Virus record (IMG/VR): IMGVR_UViG_3300025818_000123
Coordinates: 1 to 29,953 of that record
Length of the DNA stretch: 29,953 nt
DNA from: a virus
Strand: one strand, 5' to 3'
Position numbers and translations under genes: made by a program
Part shown: positions 7,308 through 13,718 of the stretch, piece after piece
How positions within the stretch are numbered: position 1 is the first letter of the stretch
Layout of the letters: each line of letters begins with the position of its first letter
Notes under the pieces: generated by a model
The model's database searches: none
What the model saw: only the letters and a program-made list of their open reading frames with translations
Told to the model about the DNA's origin: nothing

Positions 7308-7556
7308 CTAGGAATCTTTGAGGATCGCTTCTGATGCTTGCTGATACAATAATGCTTCGTCACACTCGATCAGCTGGCTCAAGGCCTTGAGCAGAAAGAC
7401 AAAATACACAGTCTTAGGAATCGAATTGCCGCGCATCCAATTTCGAACATCTTTTCGACTGACGCCCGATCTATCGGCTACCTGCTCGACAGTTAGATCA
7501 TTGCGATTCATGACACGCAGCAGCCAGCTAGCAAATTGTGTTGTATCCTCTGACAT
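7308..7556 (-). CDS. Helix-turn-helix (XRE-like) DNA-binding protein
   Basis: An 82-residue protein with a helix-turn-helix at residues about 20-45: LTVEQVADRSGVSRKDVRNW, then MRGNSIPKTVYF. This is the XRE/Cro-type pattern. It lies ten bases after the large terminase gene in the same direction, with the strong ribosome site GGGAGGGG before the start at 7556. It could regulate the early promoters that carry the paired GTGATAAAAATAGTTG repeats; that link is inference only. There is no dimerisation domain of the lambda-repressor kind. Confidence 0.8.
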   Translation of the reverse strand: MSEDTTQFASWLLRVMNRNDLTVEQVADRSGVSRKDVRNWMRGNSIPKTVYFVFLLKALSQLIECDEALLYQQASEAILKDS

Positions 7557-7565
7557 ATCCCCTCC

Positions 7566-9038
7566 CTATTGATGCAGCTGCCAGCGCTTCAAAAATGCGA
7601 TCTGATATCTGAGAGCATCCAGCGCGTGATCGTTGGCTTTTACCGGCCGATCTCCTTTTGCACTCTTTGCCCATTTGTATAGCCTGAATTCACGGATCAG
7701 CTGCTTACATGAATCATGAATAACTAGATGCGGCTTGCCCTCGCTATCTAGTGCAAGGCGCTCTTTTACCCAGTTAATCGTCTCAACGACTCCGATATGC
7801 TTCGGAGCTGGCTTGTTTTCAATGCCACACTCCCTCATCAGTGTCATGCGCCCGTCTCGGCTCTCTGGATCGGCTACTGTCCATCGATATTGCTCATTGT
7901 ATCGTCTTTGTAGATTGTTGAGAGCGCGCCCATTCTCAAGGCTTGTTTTTTCAGTCTGATAATATTCTCGATAGACGTGTAATACGTCATCACGCTCATC
8001 ATGCGCAAAATACAGACATGCAAAAGGATTACGCACTCCAAAATCAATAGCACGATCACGAGGCCAGTGATCAGGGATCTCGAAAGATTCGATAACGTGT
8101 ACATTTCTATCAAACTCCAAATAGACGAGGCCTTGCTGATTTGTGAATTCTCCGAATAGGCGTGATCGCTGGCTTGCCTCGCTCATATGTGCGATCGCTT
8201 TTCGCATTTTGACACTGGATACAAACGGATTATCAAGCCCAGAGATCGAATAGCAGCCATAGCCGATTTGTGGATTTTCGATGAATACGTCATGCACCCA
8301 AGTGATCCCCTTAAGCGGCGTCATCGTGCAGACAACTTTCCCGCGCTTATCAATACAGCGCAGCATCGACTCGTCAAAGATATCTTTGGGATGCTCTTCA
8401 TCCAGTACAACTAGCGACACAGCTCCGCCTTGGAATTTCTCACGTCCAGATTCAGCAGACATCGATAATATCTTGCCGCCATTTGGGAGCAGTGCATGCG
8501 CGCGATCCTGTGCTTTCCAGCGCACAAAACGCGTGCCAGCTGGGCAATACTTTTCAATCTTTGGACGCAGATATGTCAGTGCATCCCCATAGCTAAGAGC
8601 AGACACCCAGACTTCGCTCGGCTCCTGTGGTATCAAGTCGACTGGGATCTGATTCAAAGCCATCCATTCACGCACCCACCATTCACCAGAGCCAGCAGCG
8701 AAAGCGACAGAGAGCATCCCAGCGCCTGATTCTGTTTTGCCGCTTCTGTTGCCTCCTGACAGCAGAAAAGCCTCAGAGTGTCTAAGCACATTTAAGATCG
8801 CCTCTCTTTGGCTCGTGCGGCGCTCAGTGATATCACAGCGCTTACATGTATAAACACTATTGCCGATATAATCCATAGGCTGCCCACATCCGCGAGGCCT
8901 GTCTGAATTAGCAGCTAGTCCATCCCAGCGATGACAATGAGGCGTCCAGAGGCGTGCTAGCGCTAGCGGATACTCTCTGGCTATCTGCTCTATCTTCTGA
9001 TTGATTTGCAAGTATTTGATTAGGCTTGACTTGTCCAT
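7566..9038 (-). CDS. terL: Terminase large subunit
   Basis: A 490-residue DNA-packaging motor. The ATPase domain shows Walker A GGNRSGKT (residues 95-102) and Walker B SLVVLDEE (208-215, acidic pair D213/E214... E215). The nuclease domain shows the RNase H-like acidic residues D332 (AIDFG), D390 (VADPES) and D470/D474 (NDHALDAL). The N-terminal 70 residues contain a probable zinc ribbon: HCH at 34-36, GCG at 50-52 and CKRC at 65-68, which is not present in most terminases. The start at 9038 has no strong ribosome site. A terminator (9074..9119) lies just upstream, so its transcription must start after it or read through it. It is separated from the small terminase by five genes. Confidence 0.95.
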   Translation of the reverse strand: MDKSSLIKYLQINQKIEQIAREYPLALARLWTPHCHRWDGLAANSDRPRGCGQPMDYIGNSVYTCKRCDITERRTSQREAILNVLRHSEAFLLSGGNRSGKTESGAGMLSVAFAAGSGEWWVREWMALNQIPVDLIPQEPSEVWVSALSYGDALTYLRPKIEKYCPAGTRFVRWKAQDRAHALLPNGGKILSMSAESGREKFQGGAVSLVVLDEEHPKDIFDESMLRCIDKRGKVVCTMTPLKGITWVHDVFIENPQIGYGCYSISGLDNPFVSSVKMRKAIAHMSEASQRSRLFGEFTNQQGLVYLEFDRNVHVIESFEIPDHWPRDRAIDFGVRNPFACLYFAHDERDDVLHVYREYYQTEKTSLENGRALNNLQRRYNEQYRWTVADPESRDGRMTLMRECGIENKPAPKHIGVVETINWVKERLALDSEGKPHLVIHDSCKQLIREFRLYKWAKSAKGDRPVKANDHALDALRYQIAFLKRWQLHQ

Positions 9039-9073
9039 ATTGGGATCATATCACAGCAAGGCAGTGAGCGAGC

Positions 9074-9119
9074 AAAAAAACAAAGAATCTCCGGAGCGCT
9101 TGCCATGCTCCAGAGATTC
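9074..9119 (-). terminator. Rho-independent terminator upstream of terL
   Basis: On the minus strand GAATCTCTGGAGC and GCTCCGGAGATTC form a 13-position stem with one mismatch and a nine-base loop, followed by TTTGTTTTTTT. It ends the early transcript that carries 9183..10291. Confidence 0.88.
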
Positions 9120-9147
9120 AAGAGAAAAATATTCCAATGCCTGAAAT

Positions 9148-9175
9148 ACTATAATCTGATCAGGCTAGATTGCAA
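9148..9175 (-). promoter_or_regulatory. Possible promoter between 9183 gene and the terminator
   Basis: On the minus strand TTGCAA (9175..9170) and TATAGT (9153..9148) are 16 bases apart. The predicted start near 9141 would give only about 65 bases before the terminator at 9074..9119, so if active it would make a short RNA or an attenuated leader for terL. It lacks the paired repeats of the early promoters. Confidence 0.35.
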
Positions 9176-9182
9176 ATACAAA

Positions 9183-9509
9183 TTATGTGCGATTATTCAA
9201 TACATATAGATGATGATTGATCAATGTTTTGATCCAGCCACTATCTAGCCGCTGCTCATCGACAATCAAAGATTCTGTCAGTGCATTTTTTGATCTGATC
9301 TTGATCTTGATATGCTCTAAGCTAATCCTGACGCTTTCAATCGTGTATTCACTTCGATCAACGAATCCATCATTGACAAATGAGATTATGATAGCTGATG
9401 CATCATCGACGATCTTTGCAGTAAATTGGAAATAGTGCCAAGTATTGGGATCTTCGCCTTTTGTCCAGTTCAGATCTTTGAATATATATCCTAAATATTC
9501 TACGCTCAT
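9183..9509 (-). CDS. Hypothetical early protein
   Basis: A 108-residue protein (MSVEYLGYIFKDLNWTKGED) with alternating strand-like segments and no Cys, membrane span or recognised motif. Its start overlaps the stop of the HTH gene at 9506..9826 by four bases (ATGA), indicating translational coupling. It is the last gene of the P3 transcript before the terminator at 9074..9119. The family is not recognised. Confidence 0.7.
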   Translation of the reverse strand: MSVEYLGYIFKDLNWTKGEDPNTWHYFQFTAKIVDDASAIIISFVNDGFVDRSEYTIESVRISLEHIKIKIRSKNALTESLIVDEQRLDSGWIKTLINHHLYVLNNRT

Positions 9510-9826
9510 TTCGCCTGCCTTGCTTTTTTGCGCTCAGCTGCGATCTTCTTTGTATAGATGATATATGCGCCGATTACGTTTACTTCTGCATGAATGATCT
9601 GTGTCAGCTCCCACAGTAGATCGACGCGTGGCCAGCTGGTGCCATTGCGCCATTTGTTAACGGCTTCGCGGCTACAGCCTAGCTCTCTGGCTATGTGTGC
9701 AACAGATAGCCCGCTGTGATCGATTTCTGCAGTGATTAAGGCGGCAAAAGTGCCGTTATTTCGTAGTCTGATAATAGTCCTGCCCCATTGCTGGACGTCT
9801 TTTCTGTCGTAGTCTGGATGTGTCAT
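9506..9826 (-). CDS. Helix-turn-helix protein of the XRE type
   Basis: A 106-residue protein with a helix-turn-helix at about 38-65: SGLSVAHIARELGCSREAVN followed by KWRNGTSWP, the KWR-G-W-P pattern common to phage and host XRE regulators. The tail is basic (KKIAAERKKARQAK). Its start codon overlaps the stop of 9823..10011 (ATGA), and the shared ribosome site ACAACGGAGCAACA encodes the end of that upstream protein. The role is presumably control of early genes; target operator unknown. Confidence 0.8.
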   Translation of the reverse strand: MTHPDYDRKDVQQWGRTIIRLRNNGTFAALITAEIDHSGLSVAHIARELGCSREAVNKWRNGTSWPRVDLLWELTQIIHAEVNVIGAYIIYTKKIAAERKKARQAK

Positions 9827-10011
9827 TTTGTTGCTCCGTTGTTAGTGTGTTTTTCTTTGAGTAAATGGATGATTATTTCTAGCAGCCAGCCGATCTTTTT
9901 CATCGTGTCAAGATCTCGATTAAGATACGCATCGATTGCGGCCTGTTCAAGATTTGCCTTGATATCCTCTAGCTGCTGCTCTGGGCTTTTTGTCTCTGGG
10001 CTTTTTGTCAT
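9823..10011 (-). CDS. Small helical early protein
   Basis: A 62-residue, highly charged, probably all-helical protein (MTKSPETKSPEQQLEDIKAN) with a duplicated TKSPE at the N-terminus. The start at 10011 is set by ACAACGGAGCAACG; a longer frame to 10092 would run through the upstream hairpin and gene end and is rejected. Its last six codons (NNGATK) are made by the leader element of the next gene, which it overlaps by ATGA. Function not recognised. Confidence 0.7.
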   Translation of the reverse strand: MTKSPETKSPEQQLEDIKANLEQAAIDAYLNRDLDTMKKIGWLLEIIIHLLKEKHTNNGATK

Positions 10012-10031
10012 CGTTGCTCCGTTGTAGTTAG

Positions 10032-10059
10032 ATAGGGAGCCAGCGAGCCGGCCCCCTAT
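10032..10059 (-). other. Intergenic hairpin with GGCTCGCT loop
   Basis: On the minus strand ATAGGGGGCC and GGCTCCCTAT form a ten-pair stem with one G-U pair and the loop GGCTCGCT, identical to the loop at 6918..6943. CTAACTACAACGGAG and a start codon follow. There is no T-run, so RNA processing or stability is more likely than termination. Confidence 0.7.
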
Positions 10060-10066
10060 TGATTGA

Positions 10067-10291
10067 TTATAGCTTGAAGATTGATCCATCATTTAGAGTG
10101 ATGATTTTGCAATTGTAGTTTGAGCTGTGATTGCTGTACTGTGCTGTGAATTGTGCTGTTACACAGTATCCAGTGATCTCGCCTGTGGTTGCTTCAGTGA
10201 TTGGCTCAATGATTACCGAATCAAATTTGTATGATTCTGCTTTGTTGTTTACTTGAGAGAGGATGAGATTTGTTGCTTCTTGTTGAGTCAT
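10067..10291 (-). CDS. Small early protein, unknown function
   Basis: A 74-residue protein (MTQQEATNLILSQVNNKAES) with a helical N-terminus and a strand-rich C-terminal half (YCVTAQFTAQYSNHSSNYNC). It is the first gene after promoter P3; the start at 10291 follows AACAACGGATCACAAA. A frame extended ten codons to 10321 would overlap the 5' hairpin and is rejected. No recognised family. Confidence 0.72.
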   Translation of the reverse strand: MTQQEATNLILSQVNNKAESYKFDSVIIEPITEATTGEITGYCVTAQFTAQYSNHSSNYNCKIITLNDGSIFKL

Positions 10292-10334
10292 TTTGTGATC
10301 CGTTGTTTGTATAAGCGACATTGCTTATACTTAT

Positions 10335-10363
10335 ATATTAACAACTATTTTTATCACCGTCAA
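10335..10363 (-). promoter_or_regulatory. Early-type sigma70 promoter P3 with paired operator repeats
   Basis: On the minus strand TTGACG (10363..10358) and TAATAT (10340..10335) are 17 bases apart. GTGATAAAAATAGTTG occurs exactly twice, at 10376..10361 and 10357..10342, 19 bases apart. The leader hairpin GTATAAGC-AATGTC-GCTTATAC and ACAACGGA follow, identical to P1. Confidence 0.88.
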
Positions 10364-10392
10364 CTATTTTTATCACTTTTATGAAAAAAAGT

Positions 10393-10827
10393 TTATTCTT
10401 CATCGAGATCAATGATCGGAGGCGCGATTGCCTTGAGATTCTGGCTGACTGTCTCTGCTTCCTGTAGCAGCTGGGTCACGCTCATATTTTCAGGCGTGAT
10501 TGATATCTGCACAGCTGGCTCCTCACGTTGCCCCCAGCCTGCGCGTTTTTCGAGCCACCATCGAGCGCTCGCCACATCGCCCTCTTTGACTGCCTTACTG
10601 ACAATCCCCATAGCTAGAATATCCGGCCGCGCCTCTGCCTGTCTGAATTCTAAATAAAAATCTCGAAATGCGCCCTTGTTAGCCTGCTCGCCTCGCTTGA
10701 GCCAGTTTAACAGCGTCACTAAAGATATCCCCGCATGTTTAGCCGCTAGAGACTTAGAACCGCCCACGGAGATCACTTGTAGGATCTGACGCTTGCATGC
10801 ATCAGTCAGTTTCGAATTTCTGCCCAT
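10393..10827 (-). CDS. terS: Probable terminase small subunit
   Basis: A 144-residue protein with an N-terminal homeodomain-like helix-turn-helix: LTDACKRQILQVISVGGSKS, then LAAKHAGISLVTLLNWLKRG (residues about 7-47), and a central part with DVASARWWLEKRAGWG, a pattern usual in small terminases that recognise the packaging site. The start at 10827 lies inside the end of the methyltransferase gene, with AAGGAG six bases upstream, a 26-base overlap. It precedes terL by five genes, and promoter P3 begins just after it. A generic phage HTH regulator is the alternative. Confidence 0.75.
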   Translation of the reverse strand: MGRNSKLTDACKRQILQVISVGGSKSLAAKHAGISLVTLLNWLKRGEQANKGAFRDFYLEFRQAEARPDILAMGIVSKAVKEGDVASARWWLEKRAGWGQREEPAVQISITPENMSVTQLLQEAETVSQNLKAIAPPIIDLDEE

Positions 10828-12454
10828 TTAGAATCTCCTTGTTGCGCTCTGCTTTTGCCCAGTTTACGCGCCCCTGAATGATTGGATAATAATCTTCTGT
10901 CATCTCGCATCCGACAGCATTGAAGCCCTCTAAGATTGCGCTAACTGCTGTTGTGCCACTGCCTAGAAATGGATCGAGCACTGTGCCGCCTTGAGGCGTC
11001 AGGAGGCGACATAGCCAGCGCATCAGCTTGATCGGCTTGACTGTTGGATGAAAATTCTTGACCTCCCCTGTTGCCGTTTTGCCTGATCTAGCATGCACAG
11101 CGCCCGCCGATCCTTCTTTCCTGTTTGTAATCTCTGCGCTTGTCTTGCCTGTCAAATGATCAAGCCCTGCTTCTTTCTCGGATCGTTGTGGCTTTTTGCA
11201 TTGATAGACGTTTGCAGGCCATCGCCCGATCTCGTTTTTCGGAGTTCTCTCAATAATTTTAAAATTACTTTGATCTAAATTGTGAAATTTATTATCTTGT
11301 GATCTTCCTCCTGATTGATAATCAGGATCTCCGAAATGACAATCGTCCCCATAAGCAAAGCGCCCAGCATCTATATTGATCGCCCCTGTGCCCCATTTCA
11401 AGACATTCTCAGCAATACTTGAGCAGTCAGGATCAATCGGCTTTCTCGCAAGCACTGCCGGCTCTTGTGCTGGCTTAAGTGCTGTGCCCCATCCTTGCCA
11501 TTGTTGAGCTTGTGGGCTTGCTGGTGCTGTTATTTTCCATGTTGCGCCGTCTTTGTGACCATTAAAAACTCCATTGCCTCCGATCCCCTGTGTTGGCTTC
11601 TCTTCTATTATTTCTCTTTGTACTCCCAACTTTGAATCAATCGCCTTTGATATATCCAAACTTTTCGGAAATCCGCTTGTATAGATCCAGCTGATCATGT
11701 CGCGCACTTCAAAGCCTGCCTCAGCAATCGCAACGCCCATCGGAAAGACAGTTCGAGATCCTGAGAATGCGACTAGATGCCCGCCGTGTTTTAATACGCG
11801 CAAACATTCAGACCACAGCTCGACAGAATAGGCGATCCCAGTGCTATCCCACGCTTTGCCCATGAATCCCAGTTCATAAGGCGGATCAGTTACTATCGAA
11901 TCTATGCTATTATCTGGCAGCTCCTTAAGCATGTCCAGACAATTCCCCTTGAGCAGTCTGAAATCTAGATCGCTCGTTACTTCGTCAAACTCCTGATCCG
12001 CTCCTGCTTCTCCATCTCCAAAAGGATCAGAATCATCATCAAGATTATCAAGTAAATCATCCAGTTCGTGATCTTCAAAGCCCAGTATTTCAAGATCCTC
12101 TCCTTTGTCTCTTAATCCAGTCAGCAATTCAGCCAGCTGATCCGTATTCCAGTCGGCTTTTTCGCCCAGTTTATTATCGGCTATCATGAGCAGCTCAGCA
12201 TCGACAGGAGACAGATCAACATAGACGACAGGCACAGTTTCAAGGCCGATAGATTTGGCGGCTTTCCAGCGTGTATGTCCTGCGAGTATTGTCTGATCTT
12301 TGTTGGCTACAATCGGGCTAGTGAATCCAAATCGTTTAATGCTGTTTGCGATTGCTGCGACAGCGTGATCATTGTTGCGCGGGTTTTTGTGGTGTGGATG
12401 CAGTTTGTCAATGCGTACAAACTCGCCGACTTTCTGACTATCTGACTTGCTCAC
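10802..12454 (-). CDS. ParB-domain / N4-N6 DNA methyltransferase fusion
   Basis: A 550-residue protein. Residues about 10-130 are a ParB/Srx-like domain (KLHPHHKNPR, then TILAGHTRWKAAKSIGLETV). An acidic linker (about 130-160) leads to an amino-methyltransferase with the catalytic motif TDPPY at 189-193 and the AdoMet-binding motif DPFLGSGTT at 494-502. This order (catalytic before AdoMet motif) is the beta class, which methylates adenine N6 or cytosine N4. Such fusions are common near phage small terminases and probably protect phage DNA. The stretch between the motifs is long (about 300 residues) and may carry target recognition. The start at 12454 overlaps the upstream stop by ATGA. The methylated site is unknown. 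Confidence 0.92.
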   Translation of the reverse strand: MSKSDSQKVGEFVRIDKLHPHHKNPRNNDHAVAAIANSIKRFGFTSPIVANKDQTILAGHTRWKAAKSIGLETVPVVYVDLSPVDAELLMIADNKLGEKADWNTDQLAELLTGLRDKGEDLEILGFEDHELDDLLDNLDDDSDPFGDGEAGADQEFDEVTSDLDFRLLKGNCLDMLKELPDNSIDSIVTDPPYELGFMGKAWDSTGIAYSVELWSECLRVLKHGGHLVAFSGSRTVFPMGVAIAEAGFEVRDMISWIYTSGFPKSLDISKAIDSKLGVQREIIEEKPTQGIGGNGVFNGHKDGATWKITAPASPQAQQWQGWGTALKPAQEPAVLARKPIDPDCSSIAENVLKWGTGAINIDAGRFAYGDDCHFGDPDYQSGGRSQDNKFHNLDQSNFKIIERTPKNEIGRWPANVYQCKKPQRSEKEAGLDHLTGKTSAEITNRKEGSAGAVHARSGKTATGEVKNFHPTVKPIKLMRWLCRLLTPQGGTVLDPFLGSGTTAVSAILEGFNAVGCEMTEDYYPIIQGRVNWAKAERNKEILNGQKFETD

Positions 12455-12645
12455 TTGCTGATCTCCTGATGTTCTTTATTTATGGCGTCTCTGACGATCT
12501 TTGATTTGCTCTTTCCTGTTTTATCCTGTAGCTCTTTCAGCTGGTCGATGCTCTTTGCTGTCATGGATATGCAAACAGCTTTGTGCTTGACTGTTGCGCC
12601 GTGACAATCGCAGGGATCACATTCACATGCTGGACATTTGCTCAT
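12451..12645 (-). CDS. Small Cys-rich protein with ribbon-helix-helix-like domain
   Basis: A 64-residue protein. The first 15 residues (MSKCPACECDPCDCH) hold five Cys and a His, suggesting a metal-binding knot. Residues about 20-60 look like a ribbon-helix-helix DNA-binding fold: a strand (HKAVCISMTAKS) followed by two helices (IDQLKELQDKTG, SKSKIVRDAINKEHQ). It overlaps both neighbours by ATGA, so it is coupled to the methyltransferase downstream and the second RHH-like gene upstream. It may repress this operon, or bind DNA with the methyltransferase; both are inference. Confidence 0.7.
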   Translation of the reverse strand: MSKCPACECDPCDCHGATVKHKAVCISMTAKSIDQLKELQDKTGKSKSKIVRDAINKEHQEISK

Positions 12646-12878
12646 CGTGTCACCAGATACAAACGATCAGCGATGTGCTGATTGATGACTTTCTTTGCGT
12701 ACTCTTCAGGCGTGTCTCTATTCGATATCTCAGCGATGATCTCTAGCTGCTGCATCTGTACAGGTGACAATCTAACTACGAGCCAGTTTTGCGGCATATT
12801 TGGCGCATCTGTAGCCGCCTCGTGTGCTGTCTCTCTGCTGCTGTCTTTGACTTCTTTCGTTTTGCGCTTCGGTGGCAT
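12642..12878 (-). CDS. Ribbon-helix-helix-like DNA-binding protein
   Basis: A 78-residue protein with a basic start (MPPKRKTKEVKDSSRE) and a C-terminal ribbon-helix-helix-like part: strand NWLVVRLSP, helix VQMQQLEIIAEISN, then DTPEEYAKKVINQHIA. The ATG at 12878 has TTGGAG seven bases upstream; a TTG four codons earlier is part of that ribosome site. It is the first gene after the terminator at 12892..12916, and no promoter is visible, so it may depend on read-through. Target unknown. Confidence 0.7.
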   Translation of the reverse strand: MPPKRKTKEVKDSSRETAHEAATDAPNMPQNWLVVRLSPVQMQQLEIIAEISNRDTPEEYAKKVINQHIADRLYLVTR

Positions 12879-12891
12879 GATAGGCTCCAAT

Positions 12892-12916
12892 AAAAAAGGG
12901 GATCAATGCGATCCCC
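12892..12916 (-). terminator. Rho-independent terminator after the C5 methyltransferase gene
   Basis: On the minus strand GGGGATC-GCATT-GATCCCC is a perfect seven-pair stem followed by TTTTTT. It stands between the C5-methyltransferase stop and the ribosome site of the next gene. Confidence 0.88.
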
Positions 12917-12944
12917 CTCACTATATAGGACTAAATAGCCAGTG

Positions 12945-13718
12945 TCAAAGCAGATCGTCAAGCAATCCGCTATTTTTGACCTGTAGCCCGATCCATTCTG
13001 CACACTGTGGAACAATTGCATTTCCTAGCGCTTTTATTCTGGATTTGTCCAATTTTCGGGAAATCCCATCATCCACTCGACAAACTGCGGCCGGAGCTTC
13101 AAATTGTCTCCAGAATGTGCTTTTAGGAGCATGTACATCAACGGCCGCCCGCCTTGACTGTATCGTGCTCGATGCTCGCTGCCTGTTGCTGTTGGTGTCG
13201 GTAATAGTCGATCTCTGGTCAAGCAGATCTCTGGGATATGCCACGCAAAACCAGCGCCGCCGCAAATGGGGCGCTCCGACTTCTGAAGCTCGTATAATAG
13301 TCCATTCAGCACAATACCCGATATCGGCAAGCGATCCAACAACTGCGGATCCTCCGACTGATCGGATTGCGCCGACATTTTCCATAATTGCGATTCTTGG
13401 CTGTAGCTCGTTGATAATTCGATGCATTTCCCACCAAAGACCAGACTTTGTATTTTCATTGATTCCTCTCTGCCTGCCTGCCTTGCTGATATCTTGACAT
13501 GGAAAGCCACCAAGCAAAATATCAACAGGATCAAGATTATGTGATCCGACTGTTCTTATGTCGTTAAAGATTTGTGATTCTGGCCAATGTTTGCGCAGGA
13601 TAGATTGACAAAATGCATCCTGCTCAACATGCCAGATTGTGCGAGCTGTAGGAAAGGCGGCAGATATTCCAACATCGAAGCCGCCGATCCCAGCAAATAA
13701 AGATCCTATTCGTATCAA
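12945..13718 (-). CDS. DNA cytosine-5 methyltransferase
   Basis: A 257-residue enzyme that methylates cytosine C5 using AdoMet. All key motifs are visible in order: GSLFAGIGGFD (5-15, AdoMet site), the catalytic Cys74 in GGFPCQDIS, MENV (112-115), GAPHLRRRWF (148-157), and the C-terminal KALGNAIVPQ (229-238) preceded by CRVDDGIS. The target-recognition region (about 165-215) is short. Its TTG start at 13718 overlaps the upstream TGA stop, with GGGGGA eight bases before it. From residue 87 to 229 the same DNA carries a second plausible reading frame (13034..13459). Recognised sequence unknown. Confidence 0.93.
   Translation of the reverse strand: MIRIGSLFAGIGGFDVGISAAFPTARTIWHVEQDAFCQSILRKHWPESQIFNDIRTVGSHNLDPVDILLGGFPCQDISKAGRQRGINENTKSGLWWEMHRIINELQPRIAIMENVGAIRSVGGSAVVGSLADIGYCAEWTIIRASEVGAPHLRRRWFCVAYPRDLLDQRSTITDTNSNRQRASSTIQSRRAAVDVHAPKSTFWRQFEAPAAVCRVDDGISRKLDKSRIKALGNAIVPQCAEWIGLQVKNSGLLDDLL
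13034..13459 (-). CDS. Overprinted reading frame resembling a methyltransferase C-terminal module
   Basis: A 141-codon frame shifted +1 inside the C5-methyltransferase gene. Its ATG at 13459 has AGAGAGGAATCA directly upstream, a good ribosome site. The product shows LWKMS (25-29), LPISG (44-48), LYEL (55-58), ERPI (62-65), LLPTPTATG (85-93), a QGG (102-104) and FVEWMMGFPENWT (126-138). From memory, this order of motifs matches the long C-terminal region of another group of phage C5 methyltransferases and related accessory proteins. It ends at TAA without motifs I-VIII, so it could not be an enzyme alone. It may be a real overlapping gene, a frameshifted relic, or coincidence; seeing conserved motifs in both frames is the oddity. 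Confidence 0.45.
   Translation of the reverse strand: MKIQSLVFGGKCIELSTSYSQESQLWKMSAQSDQSEDPQLLDRLPISGIVLNGLLYELQKSERPICGGAGFAWHIPEICLTRDRLLPTPTATGSEHRARYSQGGRPLMYMLLKAHSGDNLKLRPQFVEWMMGFPENWTNPE

Noticed and set aside
12682-13497. Long plus-strand open frame of 271 codons
   Set aside because: It is antisense to the ribbon-helix-helix and C5-methyltransferase genes, crosses a terminator, lacks a ribosome site, and its product has no recognisable motif.
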